Of a stretch of 64,000 nt of DNA, positions 1-8,591 are shown piece after piece. The DNA lies in NCBI RefSeq assembly GCF_002018875.1, contig NZ_MVOL01000006.1, forward strand, positions 62,001-126,000, in the 5' to 3' direction. A program made the translations under genes and the position numbers. The DNA comes from Pseudomonas sp. MF4836. GTDB lineage: Bacteria > Pseudomonadota > Gammaproteobacteria > Pseudomonadales > Pseudomonadaceae. The first letter of the stretch is position 1, and each line of letters opens with the position of its first letter. The notes under the pieces were generated by a model. It saw only the letters and a program-made list of their open reading frames with translations. It had not been told where the DNA came from and ran no database searches.

Positions 1-103
1 CGCAACGCCGGTCCCTGAGGCCGAGCCGGCCACCGAGGGCCCGCCAGAGGCGCCGTCGGAGCCAGGCTCGGAGCCGGATTCGGAGCCTGCCAATGCGCCT
101 TGA
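1..103 (+). CDS. fliH: FliH C-terminal tail (partial, 5' end outside window)
   Basis: An open frame enters from the left edge and stops at TGA 101-103, overlapping the fliI start by 11 bases. The visible 33 residues are rich in Pro, Glu, Ala and Ser with SEP-type repeats and end in ...ANAP. FliH is the negative regulator and stalk-like partner of the FliI ATPase in the flagellar export apparatus, and it normally sits directly upstream of fliI, so position is the main argument. The visible part is only a low-complexity acidic tail and not a conserved domain, so the identity rests on context. Confidence 0.75.
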   Translation, partial: ATPVPEAEPATEGPPEAPSEPGSEPDSEPANAP

Positions 104-1451
104 GCGCACCAGCTTCGGCAAGCGCCTCGGCAGTTATGCCGAGGCCAGCGAATTGCCTGGCCAACCCATTCTCGAAGGGCGCCTGTTGCGCATGGTGGGC
201 CTGACCCTCGAAGCCGAGGGCCTGCGCGCCGCCATGGGCACCCGCTGCCTGGTGATCAACGACGACAGCTACCACCCGGTGCAGGTCGAGGCCGAGGTCA
301 TGGGCTTCTCCGGCGCGAAGGTGTTCCTGATGCCGGTGGGCAGCGGCGCTGGCATCGCCCCGGGAGCCCGCGTGGTGCCCCTGGCGGATACCGGGCGCCT
401 GCCGATGGGCATGAGCATGCTCGGGCGGGTGCTTGACGGTGCCGGTCGCGCCCTGGATGGCAAGGGCGGGATGAAGGCCGAAGACTGGGTGCCCATGGAT
501 GGCCCGACCATCAACCCACTCAAGCGCGACCCCATCAGCCAGCCCCTTGACGTTGGCATTCGTTCGATCAACGGTTTATTGACGGTCGGCCGCGGCCAGC
601 GCCTGGGTCTGTTCGCCGGTACCGGCGTGGGCAAGAGTGTGCTGCTGGGCATGATGACCCGCTTCACCGAGGCCGACATTATCGTGGTCGGTTTGATCGG
701 CGAGCGGGGTCGTGAGGTCAAGGAGTTCATCGAGCACATCCTCGGTGAAGAAGGACTCAAGCGTTCGGTGGTAGTGGCTTCGCCCGCCGACGATGCGCCG
801 CTGATGCGCCTGCGTGCCGCCATGTACTGCACGCGGATCGCTGAATATTTTCGCGACAAGGGCAAGAATGTCCTGTTGCTGATGGACTCCCTGACCCGTT
901 TCGCCCAGGCCCAGCGGGAAATCGCCCTGGCCATCGGCGAGCCGCCGGCGACCAAGGGTTATCCGCCTTCGGTGTTCGCCAAGCTGCCGAAGTTGGTGGA
1001 GCGTGCTGGTAATGCCGAGGCCGGGGGCGGTTCGATCACCGCGTTCTATACCGTGCTGTCCGAAGGCGATGACCAGCAGGACCCGATCGCCGACGCGGCG
1101 CGGGGCGTGCTCGACGGCCATATCGTGCTGTCGCGGCGCCTGGCCGAAGAAGGTCATTACCCGGCAATCGATATCGAGGCCTCCATCAGCCGGGTCATGC
1201 CGGCGGTGGTGACCCCCGAGCACATGAATCGGGCCCAGTACTTCAAGCAGTTGTGGTCGCGCTACCAGCAGGCGCGCGACCTGATCAGCGTCGGCGCCTA
1301 TGTGCCGGGCGGCGATCGGGAAACTGATACCGCGATCGCCTTGCAGCCATCGATGGTGGTGTACCTGCGCCAGGGCCTGAACGACAGCATCAGCCTGGGC
1401 GAAAGCGAGGCCCATCTGGAGATGGTCTTCGCTCCCGCGCCCGGGGGTTGA
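93..1451 (+). CDS. fliI: Flagellar export ATPase FliI
   Basis: FliI is the hexameric ATPase that energises unloading of flagellar substrates from chaperones at the type III export gate. The 452-residue protein has a Walker A motif AGTGVGKS at about residues 175-182, a Walker B segment LLLMDS near 261-266, and the LIGERGREV motif near 201-209 shared with F1 beta-type rotary ATPases. Length matches the family. The ATG start overlaps the end of fliH, and fliJ begins 6 bases after the stop, which is the usual fliH-fliI-fliJ operon arrangement. Confidence 0.97.
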   Translation: MRLERTSFGKRLGSYAEASELPGQPILEGRLLRMVGLTLEAEGLRAAMGTRCLVINDDSYHPVQVEAEVMGFSGAKVFLMPVGSGAGIAPGARVVPLADTGRLPMGMSMLGRVLDGAGRALDGKGGMKAEDWVPMDGPTINPLKRDPISQPLDVGIRSINGLLTVGRGQRLGLFAGTGVGKSVLLGMMTRFTEADIIVVGLIGERGREVKEFIEHILGEEGLKRSVVVASPADDAPLMRLRAAMYCTRIAEYFRDKGKNVLLLMDSLTRFAQAQREIALAIGEPPATKGYPPSVFAKLPKLVERAGNAEAGGGSITAFYTVLSEGDDQQDPIADAARGVLDGHIVLSRRLAEEGHYPAIDIEASISRVMPAVVTPEHMNRAQYFKQLWSRYQQARDLISVGAYVPGGDRETDTAIALQPSMVVYLRQGLNDSISLGESEAHLEMVFAPAPGG

Positions 1452-1457
1452 TAGGCC

Positions 1458-1907
1458 ATGGCTAACAGCCGCGCCGCGCGCCTGGCGCCGGTGGTCGACA
1501 TGGCTCAAAGCGCCGAACGCACCGCCGCCCAGCGCCTGGGGCACTTCCAGGGCCAGGTGCGCCTGGCGGAAAGCAAGCTCGGCGACCTTGAGCGCTTCCG
1601 TGGCGAATATCAGCAGCAATGGATCGACCGTGGCAGCCACGGGGTGTCCGGGCAGTGGCTGATGAACTACCAGCACTTCCTCAACCAGCTGGAAACAGCC
1701 GTGGCCCAGCAGCGCCAGAGCCTGGTCTGGCACCAGACCAACCTCAATCGTGCGCGGGAGACCTGGCAGCAGGCCTATGCCCGGGTCGAAGGGCTGCGCA
1801 AGCTGGTGCAGCGCTATGTCGATGAGGCCAGGCAGTTGGAAGACAAGCGTGAGCAGAAGCTGCTCGATGAACTTTCCCAGCGCCTGCCCCGTCAAGATCA
1901 GTACTGA
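1458..1907 (+). CDS. fliJ: Flagellar export protein FliJ
   Basis: This is a 149-residue, largely helical protein rich in Gln, Arg, Glu and Leu with a long predicted antiparallel coiled coil, typical of FliJ. FliJ is the central stalk that inserts into the FliI ring and links ATPase activity to the FlhA gate. Family sequence conservation is low, so the call depends on size, coiled-coil composition and position 6 bases behind fliI. ATG 1458 is the first good start after the fliI stop. Confidence 0.93.
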   Translation: MANSRAARLAPVVDMAQSAERTAAQRLGHFQGQVRLAESKLGDLERFRGEYQQQWIDRGSHGVSGQWLMNYQHFLNQLETAVAQQRQSLVWHQTNLNRARETWQQAYARVEGLRKLVQRYVDEARQLEDKREQKLLDELSQRLPRQDQY

Positions 1908-1993
1908 TCCGCGCATTTTGCTACTGCGGGTTGTCCATGTGCCGTGGGGGTGCTAAACCTTCTGCACGTTGCCAATGACAAGGAAGCAGTCTT

Positions 1994-2299
1994 ATGTCAG
2001 TCGTTACTGAAGTGTCCCCGGATGGGCAAACGCTTACGATCTCGATCAAGGGCCGGTTCGATTTCGGTCGGCATCAGGAGTTTCGCGAGTCCTATGAGCG
2101 CCTGAATCAGAAGCCCGACTCCATCGTGGTCGACCTCAAGGACGCCACCTACCTCGACAGCTCGGCCCTGGGCATGTTGTTGCTACTGCGCGATCACGCC
2201 GGGGGCGACGATTCCGACGTACGGGTGATCAACAGCAATTCGGATGTACGCAAGATCCTGGCAATTTCCAACTTCGACAAACTCTTCGATATCAGTTGA
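1994..2299 (+). CDS. hsbA: STAS-domain anti-sigma factor antagonist HsbA
   Basis: This 101-residue single STAS-domain protein has the phospho-acceptor context YLDSSALGM, with the likely phosphorylated Ser at 56. In P. aeruginosa, HsbA is dephosphorylated by the HsbR phosphatase, binds the anti-sigma factor FlgM or the diguanylate cyclase HsbD, and so switches between swimming and biofilm. Its stop codon overlaps the TTG start of hsbR, and hptB follows, which gives the three partners in order. An 86-base gap separates it from fliJ and could hold its own promoter, but I see no clear one. Confidence 0.88.
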   Translation: MSVVTEVSPDGQTLTISIKGRFDFGRHQEFRESYERLNQKPDSIVVDLKDATYLDSSALGMLLLLRDHAGGDDSDVRVINSNSDVRKILAISNFDKLFDIS

Positions 2300-4011
2300 T
2301 CGATATGCGTTCGATGGCGCGGCCGTTGTGTGTCTTGATTGCCGAGGACGGCGCTGCCGATCGCCTGTTGCTATCGAGCATCGTCCGCCGCCAGGGGCAT
2401 GAAGTGCTGACCGCCGCCAATGGCGCCGAAGCGGTGGCGCTGTTCGAGCGCGAGCGGCCGCAGTTGGTGCTGATGGACGCGATCATGCCGGTGATGGACG
2501 GTTTCGAAGCGGCCCGGCAGATCAAGCAGTTGGCAGGCGAAGCGCTGGTGCCGATTATTTTCCTGACCTCGATGACCGAGAGTGAAGGCCTGGCCCGCTG
2601 CCTGGAGGCGGGCGGCGACGACTTTCTGGCAAAGCCCTACAGCCCGGTAATCCTGGCGGCCAAGATCAAGGCCATGGATCGCCTGCGCCGCTTGCAGGAC
2701 ACGGTGCTGCAGCAGCGTGACCAGATCATCCGTCACCACGACTACCTGCTCAACGAGCAGCGGGTGGCCAAGGCGGTGTTCGACAAGGTGGCGCACTCCG
2801 GCTGCCTCGACGCGCCGAATATCCGCTATCTGCAATCGCCCTACGCGCTATTCAATGGCGACCTGCTGCTGGCGGCGTTCACCCCGGCCGGCGACATGCA
2901 TATTCTGCTCGGGGATTTCACCGGGCACGGCTTGCCCGCGGCGGTTGGCGCCATGCCCCTGGCCGAAGTGTTCTATGGCATGACGGCCAAGGGCTATGGC
3001 CTGGCGGAAACCCTGCGCGAGATGAATGCCAAGCTCAAGCGCATCCTGCCGGTGGACATGTTCTGTTGCGCGACCCTGCTCAGCTTGAGTTTTCAGCGGC
3101 GCGCAGTGGAGGTCTGGAACGGCGGCATGCCCGATGGCTACCTGCACTGCCTGGAAAGCGGGGTGCGCACGCCGCTGGTGTCCCGGCATCTGCCCCTGGG
3201 TGTGCTCGGGGCGGAAGCTTTTGACGATCGCACCGAGGTCTGGCCCATGGCACGGGGGGATCGGGTGTTCCTGCTGTCCGACGGGGTCATCGATACCGGC
3301 GATGCCGACGATCAATTATTTGGCGCCGAGCGCTTGCAGCAGGTGTTTGCCGCCAACCGGCACGTCGACAGCCTGTTCGAGGAAATCCAGCAGGCCCTGG
3401 CCGATTTTGGCGGCCAGGTGCGTGATGATGTGAGCATGGTCGAAGTCGGCCTGCTGGAGCCGACGCAACTGCGGCCGCCGAGCCTGGTGTATTCCGACAG
3501 CGGCCAGTCGTGTCCCCTGGACTGGTCGCTGAGTTTCGAATTTCGCGCGGCCACTCTCAAGCGCTACAACCCGTTGCCGTATCTGTTGCAATTGCTGTTG
3601 GAGGTGCATGGGCTGCGGGCCCAGAGCGGGGCGCTCTACAGTGTGCTGGCCGAGTTGTATTCCAATGCCCTGGAGCACGGGGTACTGGGCCTGGACTCGA
3701 GCCTCAAGCGAGACGCCCAGGGGTTTGCCCGTTACTACCGTGAGCGTGGCGCGCGTCTGGCCGAGTTGCAGGAAGGCTTTGTCCGGGTGCATCTGCAAGT
3801 GGTTCCACAAGCGACCGGCGGTTGCCTGACCATCCGGGTCGAAGACAGTGGCAAGGGGTTTGATATCGAACGGGTCATGGCCAGGCCTCACGACACCGAC
3901 CGGCTTTCCGGGCGTGGGGTGAGCCTGGTCCGGCAACTGAGCCGCCGGGCCAGTTGGTCAGACGATGGTCGCAGTGCCTGCGTGGAGTTTTCCTGGGAGG
4001 CTCAGGCATAA
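2296..4011 (+). CDS. hsbR: Response regulator / PP2C phosphatase / anti-sigma kinase HsbR
   Basis: The 571-residue protein has three parts. An N-terminal receiver domain carries the phospho-Asp in LVLMDAIMPVMDG (D61). A PPM/SpoIIE-type phosphatase region spans roughly 180-390 (GDFTGHGLPA, LSDGVID). A C-terminal HATPase of the RsbW type spans about 430-565 (ELYSNALEHG, EDSGKGFD, SGRGVSLVR). It matches HsbR, which receives phosphate from HptB and controls phosphorylation of HsbA. The first possible start is TTG 2296, overlapping the hsbA stop. ATG 2305 is an equally plausible start and would shorten the protein by three residues. Confidence 0.9.
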   Translation: MIDMRSMARPLCVLIAEDGAADRLLLSSIVRRQGHEVLTAANGAEAVALFERERPQLVLMDAIMPVMDGFEAARQIKQLAGEALVPIIFLTSMTESEGLARCLEAGGDDFLAKPYSPVILAAKIKAMDRLRRLQDTVLQQRDQIIRHHDYLLNEQRVAKAVFDKVAHSGCLDAPNIRYLQSPYALFNGDLLLAAFTPAGDMHILLGDFTGHGLPAAVGAMPLAEVFYGMTAKGYGLAETLREMNAKLKRILPVDMFCCATLLSLSFQRRAVEVWNGGMPDGYLHCLESGVRTPLVSRHLPLGVLGAEAFDDRTEVWPMARGDRVFLLSDGVIDTGDADDQLFGAERLQQVFAANRHVDSLFEEIQQALADFGGQVRDDVSMVEVGLLEPTQLRPPSLVYSDSGQSCPLDWSLSFEFRAATLKRYNPLPYLLQLLLEVHGLRAQSGALYSVLAELYSNALEHGVLGLDSSLKRDAQGFARYYRERGARLAELQEGFVRVHLQVVPQATGGCLTIRVEDSGKGFDIERVMARPHDTDRLSGRGVSLVRQLSRRASWSDDGRSACVEFSWEAQA

Positions 4012-4041
4012 TTCGTCGATTCTTGATCAAGGAGTGAACAA

Positions 4042-4386
4042 GTGGCTGAGATTCATCTGGACCACAACGTATTGAGCGCATTGCAGGAGGTCATGGAGGA
4101 GGAGTATCCGGTGCTGCTGGAGACCTTCCTGTGTGATTCCGAGGAGCGCCTGCGCGTGCTGCGCCACGCCGACGATGCCGGCGAACTGGTCGCCACCGCC
4201 CACAGCTTCAAGGGCAGCAGCAGCAATATGGGCGCGATTCGCCTGGCGCGGTTGTGCCATGAGCTGGAGCAGCGCGCCAAACAGCCGTCGCTTTCGGGGA
4301 TCGAAAAACTGGTCGGCGAAATCGACGGTGAGTTCGCCATTGTCCGCAGCCTGTGCGAGCAGGAGCGGCAGCGCTTTCACTGCTGA
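4042..4386 (+). CDS. hptB: Histidine phosphotransfer protein HptB
   Basis: This is a 114-residue Hpt domain with the phospho-histidine in the motif TAHSFKGSSSNMGA (H54). HptB is the relay between hybrid sensor kinases (in P. aeruginosa PA1611, PA1976, PA2824 and RetS) and the HsbR output. The start codon is GTG 4042, preceded by AAGGAG about 10 bases upstream. It closes the hsbA-hsbR-hptB group, here lodged between fliJ and fliK; in P. aeruginosa the group sits near flgMN instead (recalled, not checked). Confidence 0.9.
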   Translation: MAEIHLDHNVLSALQEVMEEEYPVLLETFLCDSEERLRVLRHADDAGELVATAHSFKGSSSNMGAIRLARLCHELEQRAKQPSLSGIEKLVGEIDGEFAIVRSLCEQERQRFHC

Positions 4387-4427
4387 AGGCTTCGTGGCTG
4401 GGGAATTTATCGGGGTAGGGCAAAAGC

Positions 4428-4443
4428 TGGCTCGACCTTTGCA
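4428..4443 (+). promoter_or_regulatory. Sigma-54 (RpoN) promoter for fliK
   Basis: The sequence TGGCTCGACCTTTGCA matches the -24/-12 consensus TGGCACGN4TTGCA at all but one fixed position, with the required ten bases between the GG and GC doublets. It lies 50 bases upstream of the fliK ATG. In Pseudomonas, flagellar RpoN promoters are activated by FleQ or FleR. The motif is seen directly; the activator is inferred. Confidence 0.85.
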
Positions 4444-4493
4444 GTCTTGTCTTCTACCTGTACCTACGATCCCAGTGCAGCGGAGACCGTGTT

Positions 4494-5852
4494 ATGCCAC
4501 TTGCCCCCAATCTGCTTCTTCAGGCCGCTACGCAGGCCAAGACTCAAGCCGCGTCCGCCAATACTGTGGCGAATGCTCCTGAGCCCGGGGATAAGGCCTC
4601 AAGCTTCGCCCAGGTGTACGCCAACCAGTCCCCAAGCAAGGCCCAGAGCGCCAGTGATGGCCCGCTCAAACCGGCGCGCGACAAGGGCGCGGACACCAGC
4701 GCCAAGAAGGATGTCGCCAGCGACAAGGCTGCCGCCCCCGAGCCTGCGGTTGCCGATAGCGGCAAATCCTTGCCTGCCGACAAGGCTGCCAGCAGTGACG
4801 ACAAAACCGCCAGCGACGATTCGAGCGCCAGCGATACGCCGGTGGCCGATGCGCTGCCCGTGGATCCGACCCTCGACCCGGCCCTGCTGCAAGCCGCGCA
4901 AGCCGTGCCTCCGGTAGTGGTGGCTGAAGCGGCGCCGGCTCCGGTGGCCACGCCGCCAGAGGTTGAAGTGACGCCTCTGGTGGCGGCGACGGTGAACAAT
5001 GCCGCGCCGGCGGTGGCGGCCGAGCCTGCGTTCGATCCCGAAGCCGATCCGCTCGATGCCTTGCCGGCCGTGCGCCTGGCCATGGAGCAGGGTGGGCATG
5101 TGTCGGCGAGCAGCCAGGCGCAACCTAAAAACGCGCCGGCGACGCTTACCGATGCCGAGCCGACTTCGGCACAGAACTTCGCCAATGGCATGGCAGGCAT
5201 GCTTGACCTGCAGTCGGCCAAGGACAGTACCGAGCAAGGCGGCGACAAGGCCTTCAGCGGCCTGATCGACGATGGCCTGAAAGACCTGAAAAGCGCCTCC
5301 AGCGATACCCGGGTCGACGATTTCGCCAACCGCCTGGCGGCACTGACTCAGGCGGCCACGCCCAAGACTGCCAATGCCATCCCGGTGAATCAACCATTGG
5401 CCATGCACCAGAGCGGCTGGACCGAAGAAGTGGTGAACCGGGTCATGTACCTCTCCGCCACCAACCTCAAGTCGGCGGAGATTCAGTTGCAACCGGCTGA
5501 GCTGGGGCGTCTGGACATCCGGGTCAACATGATTCCGGACCAGCAGACCCAGGTCAGCTTCATGAGTGCCCACGCCGGTGTGCGTGAGGCTCTGGAAGGG
5601 CAGATGCACCGCCTGCGGGATATGTTCAGCCAGCAGGGCATGGGGCAGGTTGACGTCAACGTGTCTGATCAGTCCCGTGGCTGGCAGGGTCAGGAGCAGC
5701 AGGCCCAGCAAGGCCAGAACCGCAGCAGTGGCAGCAGTTCCAATGGTGGTCGCCTGGACGCCATGGATGATGAAACGCCCCAGGGCATCGCGGAAATTGC
5801 CGCCAGCACCACGTCGGTGGTTGGCTCCAGTGCCGTGGACTATTACGCCTGA
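4494..5852 (+). CDS. fliK: Flagellar hook-length control protein FliK
   Basis: FliK is a secreted molecular ruler that measures hook length and, through its C-terminal domain, triggers the FlhB switch from hook to filament export. The 452-residue protein has a long Ala/Pro/Asp/Lys-rich N-terminal half (about 1-280), as expected for the ruler. A conserved C-terminal domain follows around 300-400 with the signature IQLQPAELGRLDIRV, and the tail is Gln- and Ser-rich. ATG 4494 follows a good sigma-54 promoter. A second FliK-like gene is present at 26668-28239. Confidence 0.93.
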   Translation: MPLAPNLLLQAATQAKTQAASANTVANAPEPGDKASSFAQVYANQSPSKAQSASDGPLKPARDKGADTSAKKDVASDKAAAPEPAVADSGKSLPADKAASSDDKTASDDSSASDTPVADALPVDPTLDPALLQAAQAVPPVVVAEAAPAPVATPPEVEVTPLVAATVNNAAPAVAAEPAFDPEADPLDALPAVRLAMEQGGHVSASSQAQPKNAPATLTDAEPTSAQNFANGMAGMLDLQSAKDSTEQGGDKAFSGLIDDGLKDLKSASSDTRVDDFANRLAALTQAATPKTANAIPVNQPLAMHQSGWTEEVVNRVMYLSATNLKSAEIQLQPAELGRLDIRVNMIPDQQTQVSFMSAHAGVREALEGQMHRLRDMFSQQGMGQVDVNVSDQSRGWQGQEQQAQQGQNRSSGSSSNGGRLDAMDDETPQGIAEIAASTTSVVGSSAVDYYA

Positions 5853-5879
5853 CGCCCAGCGCGCCACCTTGTTCGCCGT

Positions 5880-5958
5880 GCGGGTCGCCCTGACCCGCGC
5901 GAGCGGCGTCGCCTCCCGAATATCACGACCGTTGTAGCTGCTGCCGGAGGCTGCGCTG
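5880..5958. repeat. Intergenic hairpin and single REP-like element between fliK and fliL
   Basis: The 289-base gap 5853-6141 holds a perfect hairpin (GCGGGTC 5880-5886 with GACCCGC 5892-5898, no T-run) and a REP-like core GTAGCTGCTGCCGGAGGCTG starting at 5934. The core resembles the REP elements at 48251, 50775, 50858 and 60472. The fliL promoter lies after these. No gene is apparent in this gap. Confidence 0.5.
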
Positions 5959-6075
5959 TCCGCCCAAGGCGCCATCTCCCCCCCGAGACACACCGTCTTT
6001 CATCACGGCTATCGCCAGCTACTGGCGGCCGCGACGGCCTGGCGTGTAGCGGGGCAATGACCGTTCTGACAAATC

Positions 6076-6091
6076 TGGCATAACACTTGCT
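6076..6091 (+). promoter_or_regulatory. Sigma-54 (RpoN) promoter for fliLMNOPQR-flhB
   Basis: TGGCATAACACTTGCT keeps the TGGCA and TTGCT blocks with exactly ten bases between GG and GC. It lies 51 bases upstream of the fliL ATG. From fliL to flhB the genes are packed with short gaps or overlaps, so this promoter probably drives the whole export-gate/C-ring group. Confidence 0.87.
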
Positions 6092-6141
6092 CTTGCCTAG
6101 GCGTGCAACTGTGAAAACCCGAATAGTGACGGATTATTGGC

Positions 6142-6642
6142 ATGGCGAAGAGCGAAGCAGCAGAGAAACCCCCCGCAGGGAAAAGCAAACTCAAGCTTAT
6201 CCTCTTGATTGTTGTCGCTTTGTTGTTGGCGATCGGCTTGTCCGTCGGGGCAACCTGGTACTTCATGCACAGTGCCCAGAGCAAGCCTGCACCGACCCCG
6301 GAAGCAGCCAGCAACGTCAAGCCGGCGGCGATCTACGAGCCCATGGCGCCAGCCTTTGTGGCCAACTACAACCAGAACGGTCGGCAGCGTTACATGCAGG
6401 TGAGCATTACCCTGCTGGCGCGTAACCAGGCCGATCTGGATGCGCTCAAAGTCCACATGCCGGTGATCCGCAATAATTTAGTGATGCTGTTCTCTGGGCA
6501 GAGCTTTGACACCCTTGCGACCCCGGTCGGCCAGGAAATGCTGCGCCAGAAGGCCACCGCCAGCGTGCAGGAAGTGGCGCAGAAAGAGGTCGGCAAAGTG
6601 GTGGTCGAACAGTTGCTCTTCACTAACTTCGTACTGCAGTAG
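6142..6642 (+). CDS. fliL: Flagellar basal-body protein FliL
   Basis: FliL is a single-pass inner-membrane protein that surrounds the MotAB-type stators and supports torque. The 166-residue protein has a short Lys-rich cytoplasmic start, one transmembrane helix at about residues 18-40 and a periplasmic FliL domain with the characteristic C-terminal QLLFTNFVLQ. It is the first gene behind a sigma-54 promoter, and fliM starts 9 bases after its stop. Confidence 0.95.
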   Translation: MAKSEAAEKPPAGKSKLKLILLIVVALLLAIGLSVGATWYFMHSAQSKPAPTPEAASNVKPAAIYEPMAPAFVANYNQNGRQRYMQVSITLLARNQADLDALKVHMPVIRNNLVMLFSGQSFDTLATPVGQEMLRQKATASVQEVAQKEVGKVVVEQLLFTNFVLQ

Positions 6643-6651
6643 GAACTCGAC

Positions 6652-7620
6652 ATGGCCGTGCAGGACCTGCTGTCCCAGGATGAGATCGATGCGCTGTTGC
6701 ATGGTGTCGATGATGGTCTGGTACAGACCGATAGTGCTGCCGAGCCCGGCAGCATCAAAAGTTACGACCTGACCAGCCAGGATCGCATCGTCCGTGGACG
6801 CATGCCGACCCTGGAAATGATCAACGAGCGTTTTGCCCGTTACACCCGTATCAGCATGTTCAACATGCTGCGCCGTTCGGCGGATGTGGCGGTAGGCGGT
6901 GTGCAGGTGATGAAGTTCGGCGAGTACGTGCATTCGCTGTACGTGCCTACCAGCCTCAACCTGGTGAAGATCAAGCCCTTGCGCGGCACCGCCTTGTTCA
7001 TCCTCGACGCCAAGCTGGTGTTCAAGCTGGTGGACAACTTCTTCGGCGGCGACGGCCGTCACGCCAAGATCGAAGGTCGCGAGTTCACCCCGACCGAGTT
7101 GCGTGTGGTGCGGATGGTGCTGGAGCAGGCCTTCATCGACTTGAAGGAGGCCTGGCAGGCGATCATGGAAGTCAATTTCGAGTACATCAACTCGGAAGTG
7201 AACCCGGCCATGGCCAACATCGTCGGCCCGAGTGAAGCCATTGTGGTTTCGACCTTCCATATCGAACTCGACGGCGGTGGCGGCGACCTGCACGTGACCA
7301 TGCCGTACTCGATGATCGAGCCGGTGCGCGAGATGCTCGACGCCGGCTTCCAGTCCGACCTCGATGACCAGGACGAGCGCTGGAGCAAGGCGCTGCGTGA
7401 AGACGTGCTGGATGTCGATGTGCCGCTGAGCGCCACCGTGGCCCGCCGCCAATTGCGCCTGCGGGACATTCTGCACATGCAGCCGGGTGATGTGATCCCG
7501 GTTGAATTGCCGGACGAAATGATCATGCGCGCCAATGGCGTGCCGGCCTTCAAGGTCAAGCTGGGCTCCCACAAGGGCAATCTGGCCTTGCAAGTGGTCG
7601 AGCCGATCGGGCGCCGTTAA
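6652..7620 (+). CDS. fliM: Flagellar motor switch protein FliM
   Basis: FliM forms the C-ring with FliN and FliG and binds phospho-CheY to reverse rotation. The 322-residue protein begins with the CheY-docking peptide LLSQDEIDALLHG (residues 6-18). A CheC-like middle domain follows, including the GGXG-type VGPSEAIVV region, and then a C-terminal SpoA domain homologous to FliN. Length and motif positions are normal. It lies between fliL and fliN in the canonical order. Confidence 0.97.
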   Translation: MAVQDLLSQDEIDALLHGVDDGLVQTDSAAEPGSIKSYDLTSQDRIVRGRMPTLEMINERFARYTRISMFNMLRRSADVAVGGVQVMKFGEYVHSLYVPTSLNLVKIKPLRGTALFILDAKLVFKLVDNFFGGDGRHAKIEGREFTPTELRVVRMVLEQAFIDLKEAWQAIMEVNFEYINSEVNPAMANIVGPSEAIVVSTFHIELDGGGGDLHVTMPYSMIEPVREMLDAGFQSDLDDQDERWSKALREDVLDVDVPLSATVARRQLRLRDILHMQPGDVIPVELPDEMIMRANGVPAFKVKLGSHKGNLALQVVEPIGRR

Positions 7621-7685
7621 TCGGCGCCTCACTCTTTTGCTTTTAAACGACTGCTTCTGATTGAAGAGTTGCCCGCCGAGGACAA

Positions 7686-8150
7686 ATGATGGCTAACGAT
7701 ATGAATTCCCAAGACGACCAGGCCCTGGCCGATGAGTGGGCTGCGGCCCTGGAAGAAACCGGTGACGCTGGCCAGGACGATATCGATGCCTTGCTGGCCG
7801 CCGATGCCGGCAACGCGTCGGCCCCCGGTCGCCTGCCAATGGAAGAATTCGGCAGCGTGCCGAAGAACCACGAGCCCGTGACCCTGGAAGGCCCGAACCT
7901 GGACGTGATCCTGGATATTCCAGTGTCGATCTCCATGGAAGTGGGCAGCACCGATATCAATATTCGCAACCTGTTGCAGCTCAACCAGGGGTCGGTGATC
8001 GAGCTCGATCGTCTGGCCGGCGAGCCGCTGGATGTGCTGGTCAATGGCACCCTGATCGCCCATGGCGAAGTGGTTGTGGTCAACGAGAAGTTCGGCATCC
8101 GCCTGACCGACGTGATCAGCCCCAGCGAACGCATCAAGAAGCTGCGCTAA
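7686..8150 (+). CDS. fliN: Flagellar motor switch protein FliN
   Basis: FliN completes the C-ring and provides docking for FliH during export. The 154-residue protein has an acidic N-terminal extension of about 65 residues containing QDDIDALLAAD, which resembles the FliM CheY-docking peptide. The conserved SpoA domain follows (VSISMEVGSTDINIRNLL... VNEKFGIRLTDV). Two adjacent ATGs (7686 and 7689) are both possible starts. The stop abuts the GTG start of fliO. Confidence 0.96.
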   Translation: MMANDMNSQDDQALADEWAAALEETGDAGQDDIDALLAADAGNASAPGRLPMEEFGSVPKNHEPVTLEGPNLDVILDIPVSISMEVGSTDINIRNLLQLNQGSVIELDRLAGEPLDVLVNGTLIAHGEVVVVNEKFGIRLTDVISPSERIKKLR

Positions 8151-8591
8151 GTGAAAAGGTTTCTCGGTGTGTTGCTGGCCCTGCCGGCCATGGTCATGGC
8201 GGCCGAGCCCGTAGCGTCGACCGCCGCGCCTTTGCCTGTCGGCAGTGGCAGCGTGGCCGGGCAATTGAGTCAGCTGGTGCTGGGTCTGTTGCTGGTGCTG
8301 GGGCTGATTTTCTTCCTGGCCTGGTTGCTGCGCCGTGTGCAACGGGCTGGGCCTGCGGGCAAGGGCCAGGTGATCGACCTGATCGGCTCCCGAGCCCTGG
8401 GGCCACGTGATCGGCTGCTGCTGGTGCAGATCGGCAACGAGCAGATCCTGCTTGGCCTGACGCCGGGCAGCATCACCGCCTTGCACGTGATGAAAGAGCC
8501 GGTGCAGGTGCCCAGTACCGAGCAGGCGACACCCGAGTTTGCCCAGCGCCTGATGGAGCTGTTGGGCAAGGATCAGAAGGATAGGAAGTAA
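8151..8591 (+). CDS. fliO: Flagellar biosynthesis protein FliO
   Basis: FliO is the membrane assembly factor for the FliP ring of the export gate. The 146-residue protein starts at GTG 8151 directly after the fliN stop. It has an N-terminal signal-like segment ending near MAAEP, one transmembrane helix around residues 42-62 and a cytoplasmic FliO domain ([20 protein letters not shown]). Its TAA shares a base with the fliP ATG. Confidence 0.92.
   Translation: MKRFLGVLLALPAMVMAAEPVASTAAPLPVGSGSVAGQLSQLVLGLLLVLGLIFFLAWLLRRVQRAGPAGKGQVIDLIGSRALGPRDRLLLVQIGNEQILLGLTPGSITALHVMKEPVQVPSTEQATPEFAQRLMELLGKDQKDRK

Noticed and set aside
5880..5898. Terminator after fliK
   Set aside because: The 7-bp hairpin has no T-run and is followed by a GC-rich stretch.
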